42,605 nucleotides of DNA, from assembly GCA_001940725.1 (NCBI GenBank), contig MDVR01000054.1, forward strand, positions 1-42,605. Reading direction: 5' to 3'. How positions within the stretch are numbered: the stretch's first letter is position 1; each line of letters starts with the position of its first letter. The DNA is from Candidatus Heimdallarchaeota archaeon LC_2. Lineage in GTDB: Archaea; Asgardarchaeota; Heimdallarchaeia; Heimdallarchaeales; Kariarchaeaceae. Below are positions 26,274 through 33,036 of the stretch, one piece after another. Made by a program: the position numbers and the translations under genes. The notes below the pieces were generated by a model, which was not told where the DNA came from, ran no database searches, and saw only the letters and a list, made by a program, of their open reading frames with translations.

Positions 26274-27182
26274 TTAGTTACTTTCTTTAGAATCAAGAAT
26301 ATTGGCTATAAAATATTCTCCTGCTTTATAGGATGACCTTACTAACGGTCCAGAAGCCACATATTTAAAACCCATTTTTTCTCCTAAAATTCTATATTCT
26401 TCAAATATTTCAGGATTCAAATATTCCTTAACAGGGAGATGACGTAAGGTAGGTCTCATATATTGACCAATTGTTAGAAAGTCTACATCTACTTCACGAA
26501 GATCTTTCATTGTCTGAATTACTTCTTCCTTGGTCTCACTTAATCCAACCATGATAGAGGATTTTGTGTATGCATCTGGATTAATATTTTTGATATGGGC
26601 TAATACCTTTATTGATTGATCGTAGGTAGCTCTTCGGTCTCTAACAATTGGTGTTAATCTTCTCACGGTTTCAATATTATGAGCTAGGACTTCAGGATTC
26701 GCATCAATTATTCGTTCGATATCTGCTTTTTGCCCTTTGAAATCAGGCATTAAAATTTCAATTTTTATGTTTGGATGTTCATTCTTCACTGCTTCAATAC
26801 ATTCAGCAAGATGAACAGAGCCTCCATCTTCCATATCATCACGATCAACAGATGTAATTACAATATAATTTACATCCCAATCGTACAATGCAGTTGCAAG
26901 ATTTTCAGGTTCCTGAGGGTCTAGAGGTGGGGGTGATTTGGCAGTTTTTACATTACAAAATTTGCATCCTCGAGTGCATGTATCCCCCATCAACATAAAT
27001 GTAGCTGTCCCTGAAGACCAACATTCTGTTTTATTAGGACAACTGGCCTCTTCACAAACTGTCGCGATTTTAGAATGAGTAACTGTTTTCCTCACAACAT
27101 TTAATTCTTTAGAGAAGGTATTTCCCTTGAATTTAAGAAAATCAGGTGCTTGAGGGTCCTTGATGTGAGAATATTTCAACAT
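26274..27182 (-). CDS. lipA: Lipoyl synthase (radical SAM)
   Basis: The 302-residue enzyme inserts two sulfurs into octanoyl groups on carrier proteins. The auxiliary cluster cysteines C43, C48 and C54 (C-x4-C-x5-C in CEEASCPNKTEC) and the radical-SAM cysteines C69, C73 and C76 (C-x3-C-x2-C in CTRGCKFC) are all present. HNIETVRRL, VGLSETKEE and the C-terminal GPLVRSSYKAGE, containing the RSSY motif, complete the family's set. The length is normal. No octanoyltransferase (LipB/LipM) or lipoate ligase is in the window, so the octanoyl donor step must be encoded elsewhere. It is monocistronic by spacing and converges with the LRR gene. Confidence 0.97.
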   Translation of the reverse strand: MLKYSHIKDPQAPDFLKFKGNTFSKELNVVRKTVTHSKIATVCEEASCPNKTECWSSGTATFMLMGDTCTRGCKFCNVKTAKSPPPLDPQEPENLATALYDWDVNYIVITSVDRDDMEDGGSVHLAECIEAVKNEHPNIKIEILMPDFKGQKADIERIIDANPEVLAHNIETVRRLTPIVRDRRATYDQSIKVLAHIKNINPDAYTKSSIMVGLSETKEEVIQTMKDLREVDVDFLTIGQYMRPTLRHLPVKEYLNPEIFEEYRILGEKMGFKYVASGPLVRSSYKAGEYFIANILDSKESN

Positions 27183-27811
27183 GGTAAAATTATCAAAATA
27201 TAATAAGACATCATCGATAAGGATACTTAAAATAAAATCAATATTTTATCCTAATTTCACAATTCAAATTGCATTAAAATTATAATTTATGTATTTACAA
27301 ATCATAAAACAGAATACTTGGGGATTAATATCGTAATTGGTTTTAATTTAATATTACTTCAAGAATATATTTAGTTACAATTAAGAGACATTAGTGACAA
27401 TAGTAACCTTTCCAAAATACAAACACTTCGCTCTTTCAGAATTTGCGGTTGTAATATGGGTTATACAAATGTTATGATTAATCAATTAGCTGTAACTGTA
27501 GGTGTTTTGATTGATATGGAATGATAAATCAAAGTTCTAAATGTTATGCCAAATATAGAGAATAACACATGAACTAAATTGGAAGAGATATTCAAATCAT
27601 CGAATTATTATTCAAATAATATAGTAATATAATTCTTGATACTTATGATTTTGAGAATAATTTTTTTATCGAAATTATATTATGATACACATCCACTTTA
27701 ATGTATTATTAGACTTCATCTTGATTTAGTTCTTTCAACAGTAAATTTCTTTTTTGTAAATACATATTTCTCTTTCTAAATACCTATAATGGGGCAAATT
27801 AACAATTATAC
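27183..27811. other. 629-bp intergenic region
   Basis: It lies between divergently transcribed lipA and the parvulin gene. It is AT-rich. The longest frames are under 40 codons, with no family I recognise; one stretch near 27400-27525 is locally less AT-rich and reads ...CGCNMGYTNVMINQLAV..., possibly a gene remnant. Promoters for both flanking genes should be here, but no element stands out. Confidence 0.45.
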
Positions 27812-28084
27812 ATGGCAAATAAAGTGAAAGCCTCACACATTCTAGTGGATAAACATTCTCAAGCTGAAAAAATTCATGATCAGGTAACCAAGCATAATTT
27901 TTCAAATCTAGCAAAAAATTTCTCCACTTGTCCAAGTAGAAAAAAAGGTGGAAATCTAGGCGAATTTGGAAGAGGACAAATGGTTAAAGAATTTGATAAG
28001 GTTGTTTTTGCTATGGAAGTTGGTGAAATATCTAAACCAGTTAAGACTAAGTTTGGATATCATATTATAATGAGAACTAAGTAA
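27812..28084 (+). CDS. Parvulin-type peptidyl-prolyl cis-trans isomerase
   Basis: This 90-residue protein is a single PpiC/rotamase domain. KASHILV opens the first strand, FSNLAKNFSTCPS follows, and then KKGGNLGEFGRGQMVKEFDKVVFAMEVGEISKPVKTKFGYHII, the conserved parvulin core with its two key His residues (in SHIL and GYHI). It is a small single-domain enzyme like E. coli PpiC, without signal peptide or anchor, so it is cytosolic. It stands alone, followed by a T-rich stretch at 28136-28153. Confidence 0.95.
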   Translation: MANKVKASHILVDKHSQAEKIHDQVTKHNFSNLAKNFSTCPSRKKGGNLGEFGRGQMVKEFDKVVFAMEVGEISKPVKTKFGYHIIMRTK

Positions 28085-28135
28085 TTGGACATTTAGTAAT
28101 TCGTGTATATTTGATATTGAGATTAAAATTGACCC

Positions 28136-28153
28136 TTTTTGCTTTTGTTTTTT
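28136..28153 (+). terminator. T-rich end signal after the parvulin gene
   Basis: TTTTTGCTTTTGTTTTTT about 50 bases after the stop is the oligo-T pattern at which archaeal RNA polymerase terminates. No hairpin is needed or seen. Confidence 0.45.
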
Positions 28154-28233
28154 ATCACATCATGATTTAAAGTATTACAATCAATCATCGATATCGTCAG
28201 ATGACCAGATTAATTAAAGAAAATTTTACTTTA

Positions 28234-28635
28234 TTAGAGGGGAGATTCAGATAGATCAGCGAATGGTGCAGTTTTTAACCATTCTACGCAATTTTTACCG
28301 AATGGTGTTAAAGAGTAATATTTGTTCCCTCCCTGAGTACTAGCAGAAACAAATGAATTATCAATTAGATACGATAGGTGATATGACAATGCTGAATTAG
28401 CCATTTTTAACTTTTTGACAAGCTCACAAACACAATTTGCCCTATCCACGAGATATAGCAAAATTGACAGACGAGTAGGATTCTTTAAATTATTGAGAAG
28501 TTCTTCAATAAGCATTCGATTAGGAAGGGTTTCTGTTTTTTCATAATCCAATTGAGCTTCCCATATATATTTTGATCCACTATCACTTGGACAACAAATG
28601 TTAAGCTGTTCAAATTTGTCTATACTATCAGTCAT
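28234..28635 (-). CDS. ArsR/SmtB-family metal-sensing regulator
   Basis: The 133-residue protein has an ArsR winged helix (LLNNLKNPTRLSILLYLVD, SALSYHLSYLIDNSFV, GGNKYYSLTP). Cys68-Val-Cys70 lies in the alpha-3 position (CVCEL, compare ELCVCDL of ArsR/CadC), and a second pair, Cys14-Cys15, is in the N-terminal arm. Together these resemble the metal site that combines N-terminal and alpha-3 cysteines in CadC-like sensors, so a thiophilic metal or metalloid (As, Cd, Pb, Zn) is a likely signal. It is the last gene after four same-strand genes at 28709-30235, with a 73-bp gap that contains an inverted repeat. Partial independent transcription is plausible. Confidence 0.88.
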   Translation of the reverse strand: MTDSIDKFEQLNICCPSDSGSKYIWEAQLDYEKTETLPNRMLIEELLNNLKNPTRLSILLYLVDRANCVCELVKKLKMANSALSYHLSYLIDNSFVSASTQGGNKYYSLTPFGKNCVEWLKTAPFADLSESPL

Positions 28636-28682
28636 ATCTTCACAAATAAAATAATATATGTTAATTTATAAATTTATCTAAT

Positions 28683-28701
28683 AACTATATAATAGATAGT
28701 T
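28683..28701. promoter_or_regulatory. Inverted repeat upstream of the ArsR-type gene
   Basis: AACTAT-ATAATAG-ATAGTT has perfect 6-bp arms about 48 bases before the ArsR start, just beyond the stop of the upstream gene. The size and place fit an ArsR-type operator. No second copy was found at the head of the operon. Confidence 0.35.
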
Positions 28702-28708
28702 AGATCGA

Positions 28709-29050
28709 TTAATCGCAACTACAATCTTCTGAATTAGCATTTGGATCATTATCACTTGAATTTCCATCAATAAATTGATTGCATGAGCAATTATCAGAAC
28801 AGTCAATGTCTTCACTTGTTTTTCCATTTTCAAGAACAGAATCAAGCTCGCTTCTGTTAAATTTATCTGCATTTTTTCTGATATTAAGTGCTATGTTTAC
28901 AATTTCCATTATTTCATTGCTTGAAATACCGGTTCTTAGTCCTATTTCTTTATGATATTTTAGGCAAGTAACACATCCTGATGCAATGGATGCTGCTATT
29001 GCTGAAATTACTTGTTCTCTTTTGACGAGTTTTAATTCTTTAATTTGCAT
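28709..29050 (-). CDS. AhpD/carboxymuconolactone decarboxylase-like protein with Cys-rich tail
   Basis: About 113 residues from ATG 29050; a GTG three codons upstream is less likely, since AGGGTGA serves as ribosome site. The core has the AhpD-type thiol motif Cys26-Val-Thr-Cys29 with His33 (GCVTCLKYH) and the following helix with TGISSNEIMEIVNIAL. Such proteins act as thiol oxidoreductases or peroxidase partners. The last 35 residues are acidic and carry five cysteines in CSDNCSC and CSCD-like groups, unusual for the family and suited to metal binding. It lies 11 bp after the RING-like gene. Its paralogue-like partner heads the same operon (29753-30235). Confidence 0.85.
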   Translation of the reverse strand: MQIKELKLVKREQVISAIAASIASGCVTCLKYHKEIGLRTGISSNEIMEIVNIALNIRKNADKFNRSELDSVLENGKTSEDIDCSDNCSCNQFIDGNSSDNDPNANSEDCSCD

Positions 29051-29060
29051 TGTTTTCACC

Positions 29061-29411
29061 CTATTTTGAAGAACGATAGATCGAATTTATGCCTATGACA
29101 CCTTTGAGTATGGAATTGAGATTTTCCCTACAATTTGGACACCTATTATCGTTATTTAACCAGTCAGTCAAATGATGGTAATGAAAAACTGTTTGACAGT
29201 TTGGACATTGTGCAAAACTATCCCCTGTTCTGAACTTATTTCGACTAATAGGACAGACTTTGATTTCTAAACCACAATTATGACAATATTTTGTATTGTC
29301 CGAATTGAATGTCTGGCCACAATTCAGACAATAAATTAACCCCTCATTAAATATAGGAGTTTCTACTTCCTGATAATTACCAATAGATTGGTGTCCTCTT
29401 GAACCACACAT
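29061..29411 (-). CDS. Zinc-ribbon plus RING-like finger protein
   Basis: About 116 residues from ATG 29411, preceded by TAGGTGAT. An N-terminal zinc ribbon uses C28-x2-C31 and C43-x2-C46. A RING-like treble-clef follows: C53-P-I-S, GDSFAQ-C69-P-N-C72, FH77-Y-H-H80-LTDWL, then C91-P-N-C94. The layout is that of eukaryotic RING-H2 or prokaryotic RING family 1 domains, with Ser56 in place of the second ligand. RING domains often recruit ubiquitin-conjugating enzymes, and Asgard archaea have ubiquitin-like systems, but no ubiquitin, E1 or E2 gene is in the window. A purely structural zinc-finger role is equally possible. It lies between a membrane zinc-ribbon protein and an AhpD-like protein. 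Confidence 0.8.
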   Translation of the reverse strand: MCGSRGHQSIGNYQEVETPIFNEGLIYCLNCGQTFNSDNTKYCHNCGLEIKVCPISRNKFRTGDSFAQCPNCQTVFHYHHLTDWLNNDNRCPNCRENLNSILKGVIGINSIYRSSK

Positions 29412-29423
29412 ATTAATTATCAC

Positions 29424-29753
29424 CTACAATAACTTGGTTCCACAACTTTTACAAAATGTGGCATCCAATGTATTTTGAGAACCGCAAGTTGTGCAATATT
29501 GAAATTCACCAAGGTCTTGATTTTTAGATTTGGGTTCGTAAACTGGTGTTGACTGTCTAGTTCTGACTGGTTCAACAATAGGAGGTAGGGATGCTACTGA
29601 ATTAGAATAATTACTGTCAGAAGCATTTATTCTATTAGCGCTCCTATTTGGAGATTGGATGATTAAATACCATATGAAGAATACGAATATAAACATGAAG
29701 AACATGCCAAACATCCACATACCCGACATGGAATTTACGTTAGGATCCATCAT
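29424..29753 (-). CDS. Membrane protein with C-terminal zinc ribbon
   Basis: About 109 residues. The start ATG 29753 overlaps the stop of the preceding gene (TAATG), showing translational coupling. One strongly hydrophobic segment (about 12-32, MWMFGMFFMFIFVFFIWYLI) is followed by a Ser/Pro-rich linker. A zinc ribbon with YCTTCGSQNTLDATFCKSCG, Cys pairs C-x2-C-x10-C-x2-C, ends the protein. The ribbon would be cytoplasmic if the N-terminus is outside. This shape (anchor plus zinc ribbon) is common in archaea, and its role is unknown. It could tether the neighbouring RING-like protein or redox proteins to the membrane. Confidence 0.8.
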   Translation of the reverse strand: MMDPNVNSMSGMWMFGMFFMFIFVFFIWYLIIQSPNRSANRINASDSNYSNSVASLPPIVEPVRTRQSTPVYEPKSKNQDLGEFQYCTTCGSQNTLDATFCKSCGTKLL

Positions 29754-30235
29754 TATGAACCACACCCATACCAGGGTTTCTCATCCTTTTTGGTCTGCTG
29801 TGCAATATTGAATCTATTCAAACCCGAATATATATCAATGACTGCATATATCTCACTTATGGCTTCATCGTCTAAACCATTATGTCTTACTGCTTCATTG
29901 TACACATCAATACAGTAAGCAGATCCACTCATTATTGAGACTGTAAGAGCAATAATGTCCTTGGTGTTTTCATCGAGCTTGCCTTTTTTGCTCATGATTG
30001 CCTGAATTCTATTCCAGGTTAATTCCAAATAATCAGGATTCAAAGCCATTGCTTTGTACATATTGGGGATAAAATCTATTCCTAATGTTTTCTTAATGTC
30101 ATCATAAATCAATTGCACTTTTCCTTCAGCGACTGATTCGTCAATAGTGGTAGTAAATGTACTTTTTGTCATATTATCAACTTCCGTTGTAGTCTTAGTT
30201 TCATGTATTTCTTTTGTTTCACACGTATCAGACAT
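29753..30235 (-). CDS. AhpD/carboxymuconolactone decarboxylase-like protein, first gene of operon
   Basis: About 160 residues from ATG 30235, chosen because a TATA-like box lies about 28 bases upstream. The longer frame to 30316 would include the promoter. After a polar N-terminal tail of about 25 residues the CMD fold follows: GKVQLIYDDIKKTLGIDFIPN, NPDYLELTWNRIQAIM, LDENTKDIIALTVSIMSGSAYC and NGLDDEAISEIYAVIDIY. Only one cysteine of the usual CxxC is kept (SAYCIDVY), so disulfide chemistry within one subunit is unlikely. The family includes alkylhydroperoxidase partners and decarboxylases. The C-terminus ends KPWYGCGS. It heads an operon of four tightly packed genes, followed by an ArsR-type gene. 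Confidence 0.85.
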   Translation of the reverse strand: MSDTCETKEIHETKTTTEVDNMTKSTFTTTIDESVAEGKVQLIYDDIKKTLGIDFIPNMYKAMALNPDYLELTWNRIQAIMSKKGKLDENTKDIIALTVSIMSGSAYCIDVYNEAVRHNGLDDEAISEIYAVIDIYSGLNRFNIAQQTKKDEKPWYGCGS

Positions 30236-30257
30236 ACTATATGTAAATATCCATAAG

Positions 30258-30268
30258 TTATATATAAA
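30258..30268 (-). promoter_or_regulatory. TATA box of the AhpD-RING-ArsR operon
   Basis: TTTATATATAA on the minus strand is centred about 28 bases before ATG 30235, predicting a leaderless transcript that starts at or just before this codon. Confidence 0.6.
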
Positions 30269-30408
30269 GGACAAGCGGTATTTCAAATTGATTTGAAATG
30301 GCAATCCAGTTCGCAATGTTGAAATATGACCGGGTTTTCCTATTTTTATCGTTATAACTATAGTATGTCTTACAGATTATTGCGTTAAGGACAAACTCTC
30401 TACGATAA

Positions 30409-30429
30409 TGTACAAACATTGTACAAACA
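30409..30429. promoter_or_regulatory. Tandem TGTACAAACA direct repeat in the divergent region
   Basis: TGTACAAACA occurs at 30409-30418 and again at 30420-30429, an 11-bp period (about one helical turn). This suggests two protein molecules binding the same DNA face. The 368-bp region 30236-30603 otherwise holds the two promoters and dispersed repeat copy C. Confidence 0.35.
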
Positions 30430-30447
30430 AATCGGTCTAGGTTCTCT

Positions 30448-30480
30448 GTCTCAAATTCAATTAAATTTCTAATGTTTGAG
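30448..30480 (+). repeat. Dispersed intergenic repeat, copy C
   Basis: GTCTCAAATTCAATTAAATT with the following CTAATGTTTGAG matches copy B at 30 of 33 positions. The GATCGATCT flank of copies A and B is degenerate here (AATCGGTCTAGG). Confidence 0.6.
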
Positions 30481-30530
30481 CCCGATATTTAATTTTTTAA
30501 TACATCGAATGATTAAATAAAATGAAAAAG

Positions 30531-30540
30531 GTTTAAATTT
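30531..30540 (+). promoter_or_regulatory. TATA-like box of the methyltransferase gene
   Basis: GTTTAAATTT, preceded by a purine-rich BRE-like AAAAAG, predicts a transcript start near 30562. The leader would then contain the GAGAGG ribosome site before ATG 30604. Confidence 0.4.
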
Positions 30541-30603
30541 AATGAAAAAGATATACATCAATATTACTATACTCTAATGAAAAGTAATGGAAGAGAGGTT
30601 AAT

Positions 30604-31617
30604 ATGAGTGAAGAAGTAAAACAAAAAGCAGGTAAACTGCTGACAGATATGGCAGGGTTCATTAGCACAAGGACAATGGCAATGGGATTAGAATTAGAAT
30701 TGTTTCAAGAATTAACAAATCACCCTAACGGAATAACAGTTGATGATTTAGCTAAATTAAAAAATTTGGATCCTTTTTATCTAGGAGTTTGGTGCAAATC
30801 GGCTTATGGCTCTGAGTTGTTGGAATCCAATGGCAATAGTAAATATACATTAGCACCCCATATTGAGACGTTATTGTTGAATAGAGATTTTCCAGGATAT
30901 ATTGGAGGTATACCCAAGGTGTTTACTTCCGCAGAGATGTTTGACACTTTTCCTGCTAATATGCAATCAGGAAAAAGAACATGGTGGGATAAATTATCTC
31001 CCAATTGGATAAAATCTGTTATAGAAACTACAAGGCCTATGTACACTAGGTTTCTGAATGTGGGTATTGGTAAAGTACCTGGTCTAGAAGAAAAAATGCA
31101 AAATGGCCATATAATGGAATTAGCAAGTGGTGCAGGTGATGGATTAACAAGAACTGCGCTTAAATATCCTAATTCAACTTTTGTTGGTGTAGATGGAGAT
31201 GAATTCTCTATAAAGTTAGCTGAAGAGGCCACTAGCAAATTAAATTTGAGTAATAGGGTAAAATATCATAAAAGTACATTTGAAGACATTGATTATAAGG
31301 ATGAATTTGATGTTGTTACAATCAATGCATCTATGCACGAATGTAGGGATCTAGATAAAGTGACAACTAACGTTCTTAAATCTCTTAAATCTGGTGGATC
31401 ATTTGTAATCTCAGATTTCCCATACCCTGCTGGCCTAGATGGCCTTCGTACAATTCCGGGTAGGATCATGACAGGTATCCAGTTCTTTGAGTCACAGATT
31501 GATGATTTATTGATGCCAACTCAAGATTTTGTAGATTTACTCAACAAGAATGGATTCAGAGAAGTTGGAGCTTTTGATATCTCACCAACACACAATGTAA
31601 TTTATGGTACAAATTAA
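30604..31617 (+). CDS. SAM-dependent methyltransferase with N-terminal winged-helix domain
   Basis: About 337 residues. Residues 1-85 form a dimerisation winged helix of the O-methyltransferase type (MGLELELFQEL, GITVDDLAKL, and the wing KYTLAPH). The Rossmann part begins with HIMELASGAGDGLTRTALKYP (motif I), FVGVDGDEFSI (acidic ribose contact), VVTINASMHECRD, and LKSGGSFVISDFP. This is the layout of plant and bacterial small-molecule O-methyltransferases. The substrate cannot be told. ATG 30604 is chosen over 30577 because GAGAGG precedes it by the right distance. It is divergent from the AhpD-RING-ArsR operon, so a shared physiological role is possible. Confidence 0.87.
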   Translation: MSEEVKQKAGKLLTDMAGFISTRTMAMGLELELFQELTNHPNGITVDDLAKLKNLDPFYLGVWCKSAYGSELLESNGNSKYTLAPHIETLLLNRDFPGYIGGIPKVFTSAEMFDTFPANMQSGKRTWWDKLSPNWIKSVIETTRPMYTRFLNVGIGKVPGLEEKMQNGHIMELASGAGDGLTRTALKYPNSTFVGVDGDEFSIKLAEEATSKLNLSNRVKYHKSTFEDIDYKDEFDVVTINASMHECRDLDKVTTNVLKSLKSGGSFVISDFPYPAGLDGLRTIPGRIMTGIQFFESQIDDLLMPTQDFVDLLNKNGFREVGAFDISPTHNVIYGTN

Positions 31618-31947
31618 TTTCAATTTTTTCATCTTTCTAGTTTACGATAATTGAAGACTTACATATTCTATTTATCTTACAAGTTCTTAAGAAATATTAT
31701 TTAATTTCCTTATTCTCTATCTAACTTTAGTAATTTGACTTAATGCAATATAGGACAAACTATACGTAAAACGGAATAACCTGTAAAAATCTTTATAATT
31801 TAATAGTGAATTTACCAATAAATTAACAATAAACAATCATGTTTATTGATAAAATATTCATTTTTGTCAAATAACTGAATTAATTTCTATTTGAGATAAT
31901 GTTTGCACAATTTATAATACTATATTTGGGCAATTGTCCAAAAATTC

Positions 31948-31977
31948 GTTACAGTTCTGTACGGAATCAACTGTAAC
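31948..31977. promoter_or_regulatory. Operator-like inverted repeat before hemH
   Basis: GTTACAGTT and AACTGTAAC are perfect 9-bp arms around a 12-base spacer. The repeat ends four bases before the TATA-like box, where a bound factor could block or recruit TBP/TFB. A redox, iron or heme-responsive regulator is an obvious guess but is not identified. Confidence 0.5.
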
Positions 31978-31981
31978 TATC

Positions 31982-31991
31982 CTTTTTATAG
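31982..31991 (+). promoter_or_regulatory. TATA-like box of the heme operon
   Basis: CTTTTTATAG is centred about 32 bases before ATG 32019, predicting a transcript with only a few bases of leader. Confidence 0.5.
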
Positions 31992-32018
31992 CTAAATCAA
32001 ATAAAATATTGTACTAAA

Positions 32019-33035
32019 ATGGATCCCCTAGTTTCAACTAAGAAAAAATACGGAATTATCTACTTTAATATGGGTGGTCCTGATAATCTTGATGAAGTAA
32101 GACCATTTTTGTATAATCTTTTTTCAGATAGTGAAATCATTAATTTACCATGGTTCCTTAAACCCTTCCAAAAAAGACTTGCATGGTTAGTCGCTAAATT
32201 TCGATCTAAGGCAACAAAAAAAATGTATGGATTAATTGGTGGTAGGAGTATAACAAATGAAATTACTCTTAAACTCGCAAATGGTGTCACTGTAGAGCTA
32301 CAAAACAAAGGAATTGAAACTACATCTGTATTAGCAATGCGATATGCTGCCCCAAGAGTTTACGAAGCTATAGAACTTCTCGAGAAAGAAGATATCACCA
32401 CTCTAGTTTTATTTACACAATATCCTCATTATGCAAAATCAACAACCGGATCTTCATATAATGATTTTTACAATCATCTTAATGGAAGCCATCTTAAAGA
32501 TCTAGAGACAATTGTGATAGAAGATTGGGGTAATGAGGTAGAATATATCAACTGGTGGGTAAATGGAATCACAGACAAAGTTACAAATCTTAAGATTCCA
32601 ATAGATGAAAATCTGCATATTGTTTTTACTTCACATGGGCTACCCATGAAATATATCAAAGCAGGAGAAACATATCCCGAGAAAATTGAATCAGCCAAAA
32701 CTGAAATTGTCAACAAATTGGGTGAAATCGGTACAAATAGCAGTATTCATTTAGCCTATCAGAGTAAAGCTGGACCATTACCGTGGTTACAACCCTATAC
32801 TCATAATAAATTGGAAGAAATTAGTAAACTATCTCCATCTGCAGTCATAATGGTTCCTTTGGGTTTTGTATCAAATAATGTAGAAACATTATATGAAATT
32901 GACATCCTATATGCGGACTTAGCCGAATCTCTTGGAATTACAAATTACATTCGTGTTGAAGTCCCTGATCACAATCCGCTATACACAAAGGAGATTGCAA
33001 ACATGCTGTATAGATACATCGAGGAGAGCAACTAA
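32019..33035 (+). CDS. hemH: Ferrochelatase
   Basis: The 338-residue enzyme inserts Fe2+ into protoporphyrin IX, the last step of heme synthesis. It shows GIIYFNMGGPDNLDEVRPFL at the N-terminus, GGRS, TQYPHY, FTSHGLPMKYIKAGETYPEKI with the conserved catalytic His, AYQSKAGPLPWLQPYT, and GFVSNNVETLYEIDILY with the conserved Glu. In the last motif many ferrochelatases have D-H before x-E, whereas this one has N-N. That position does vary in the family, so activity is still expected. There is no membrane segment. It is the first gene of the heme operon although it acts last, and hemA starts one base after its stop. Confidence 0.95.
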   Translation: MDPLVSTKKKYGIIYFNMGGPDNLDEVRPFLYNLFSDSEIINLPWFLKPFQKRLAWLVAKFRSKATKKMYGLIGGRSITNEITLKLANGVTVELQNKGIETTSVLAMRYAAPRVYEAIELLEKEDITTLVLFTQYPHYAKSTTGSSYNDFYNHLNGSHLKDLETIVIEDWGNEVEYINWWVNGITDKVTNLKIPIDENLHIVFTSHGLPMKYIKAGETYPEKIESAKTEIVNKLGEIGTNSSIHLAYQSKAGPLPWLQPYTHNKLEEISKLSPSAVIMVPLGFVSNNVETLYEIDILYADLAESLGITNYIRVEVPDHNPLYTKEIANMLYRYIEESN

Positions 33036-33036
33036 T

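Larger units (their letters stand above)
31618..32018. other. 401-bp region upstream of the heme operon
   Basis: It contains no gene. It holds a perfect 8-bp-arm hairpin CAATAAAC-AATCAT-GTTTATTG (31827-31848), the operator-like repeat at 31948-31977 and the TATA-like box at 31982-31991. Confidence 0.5.

Noticed and set aside
27457..27525. Short frame (MGYTNVMINQLAV...) in the lipA-parvulin gap
   Set aside because: Only 22 residues from ATG, no clear ribosome site and no recognised family; mentioned only as a possible remnant.
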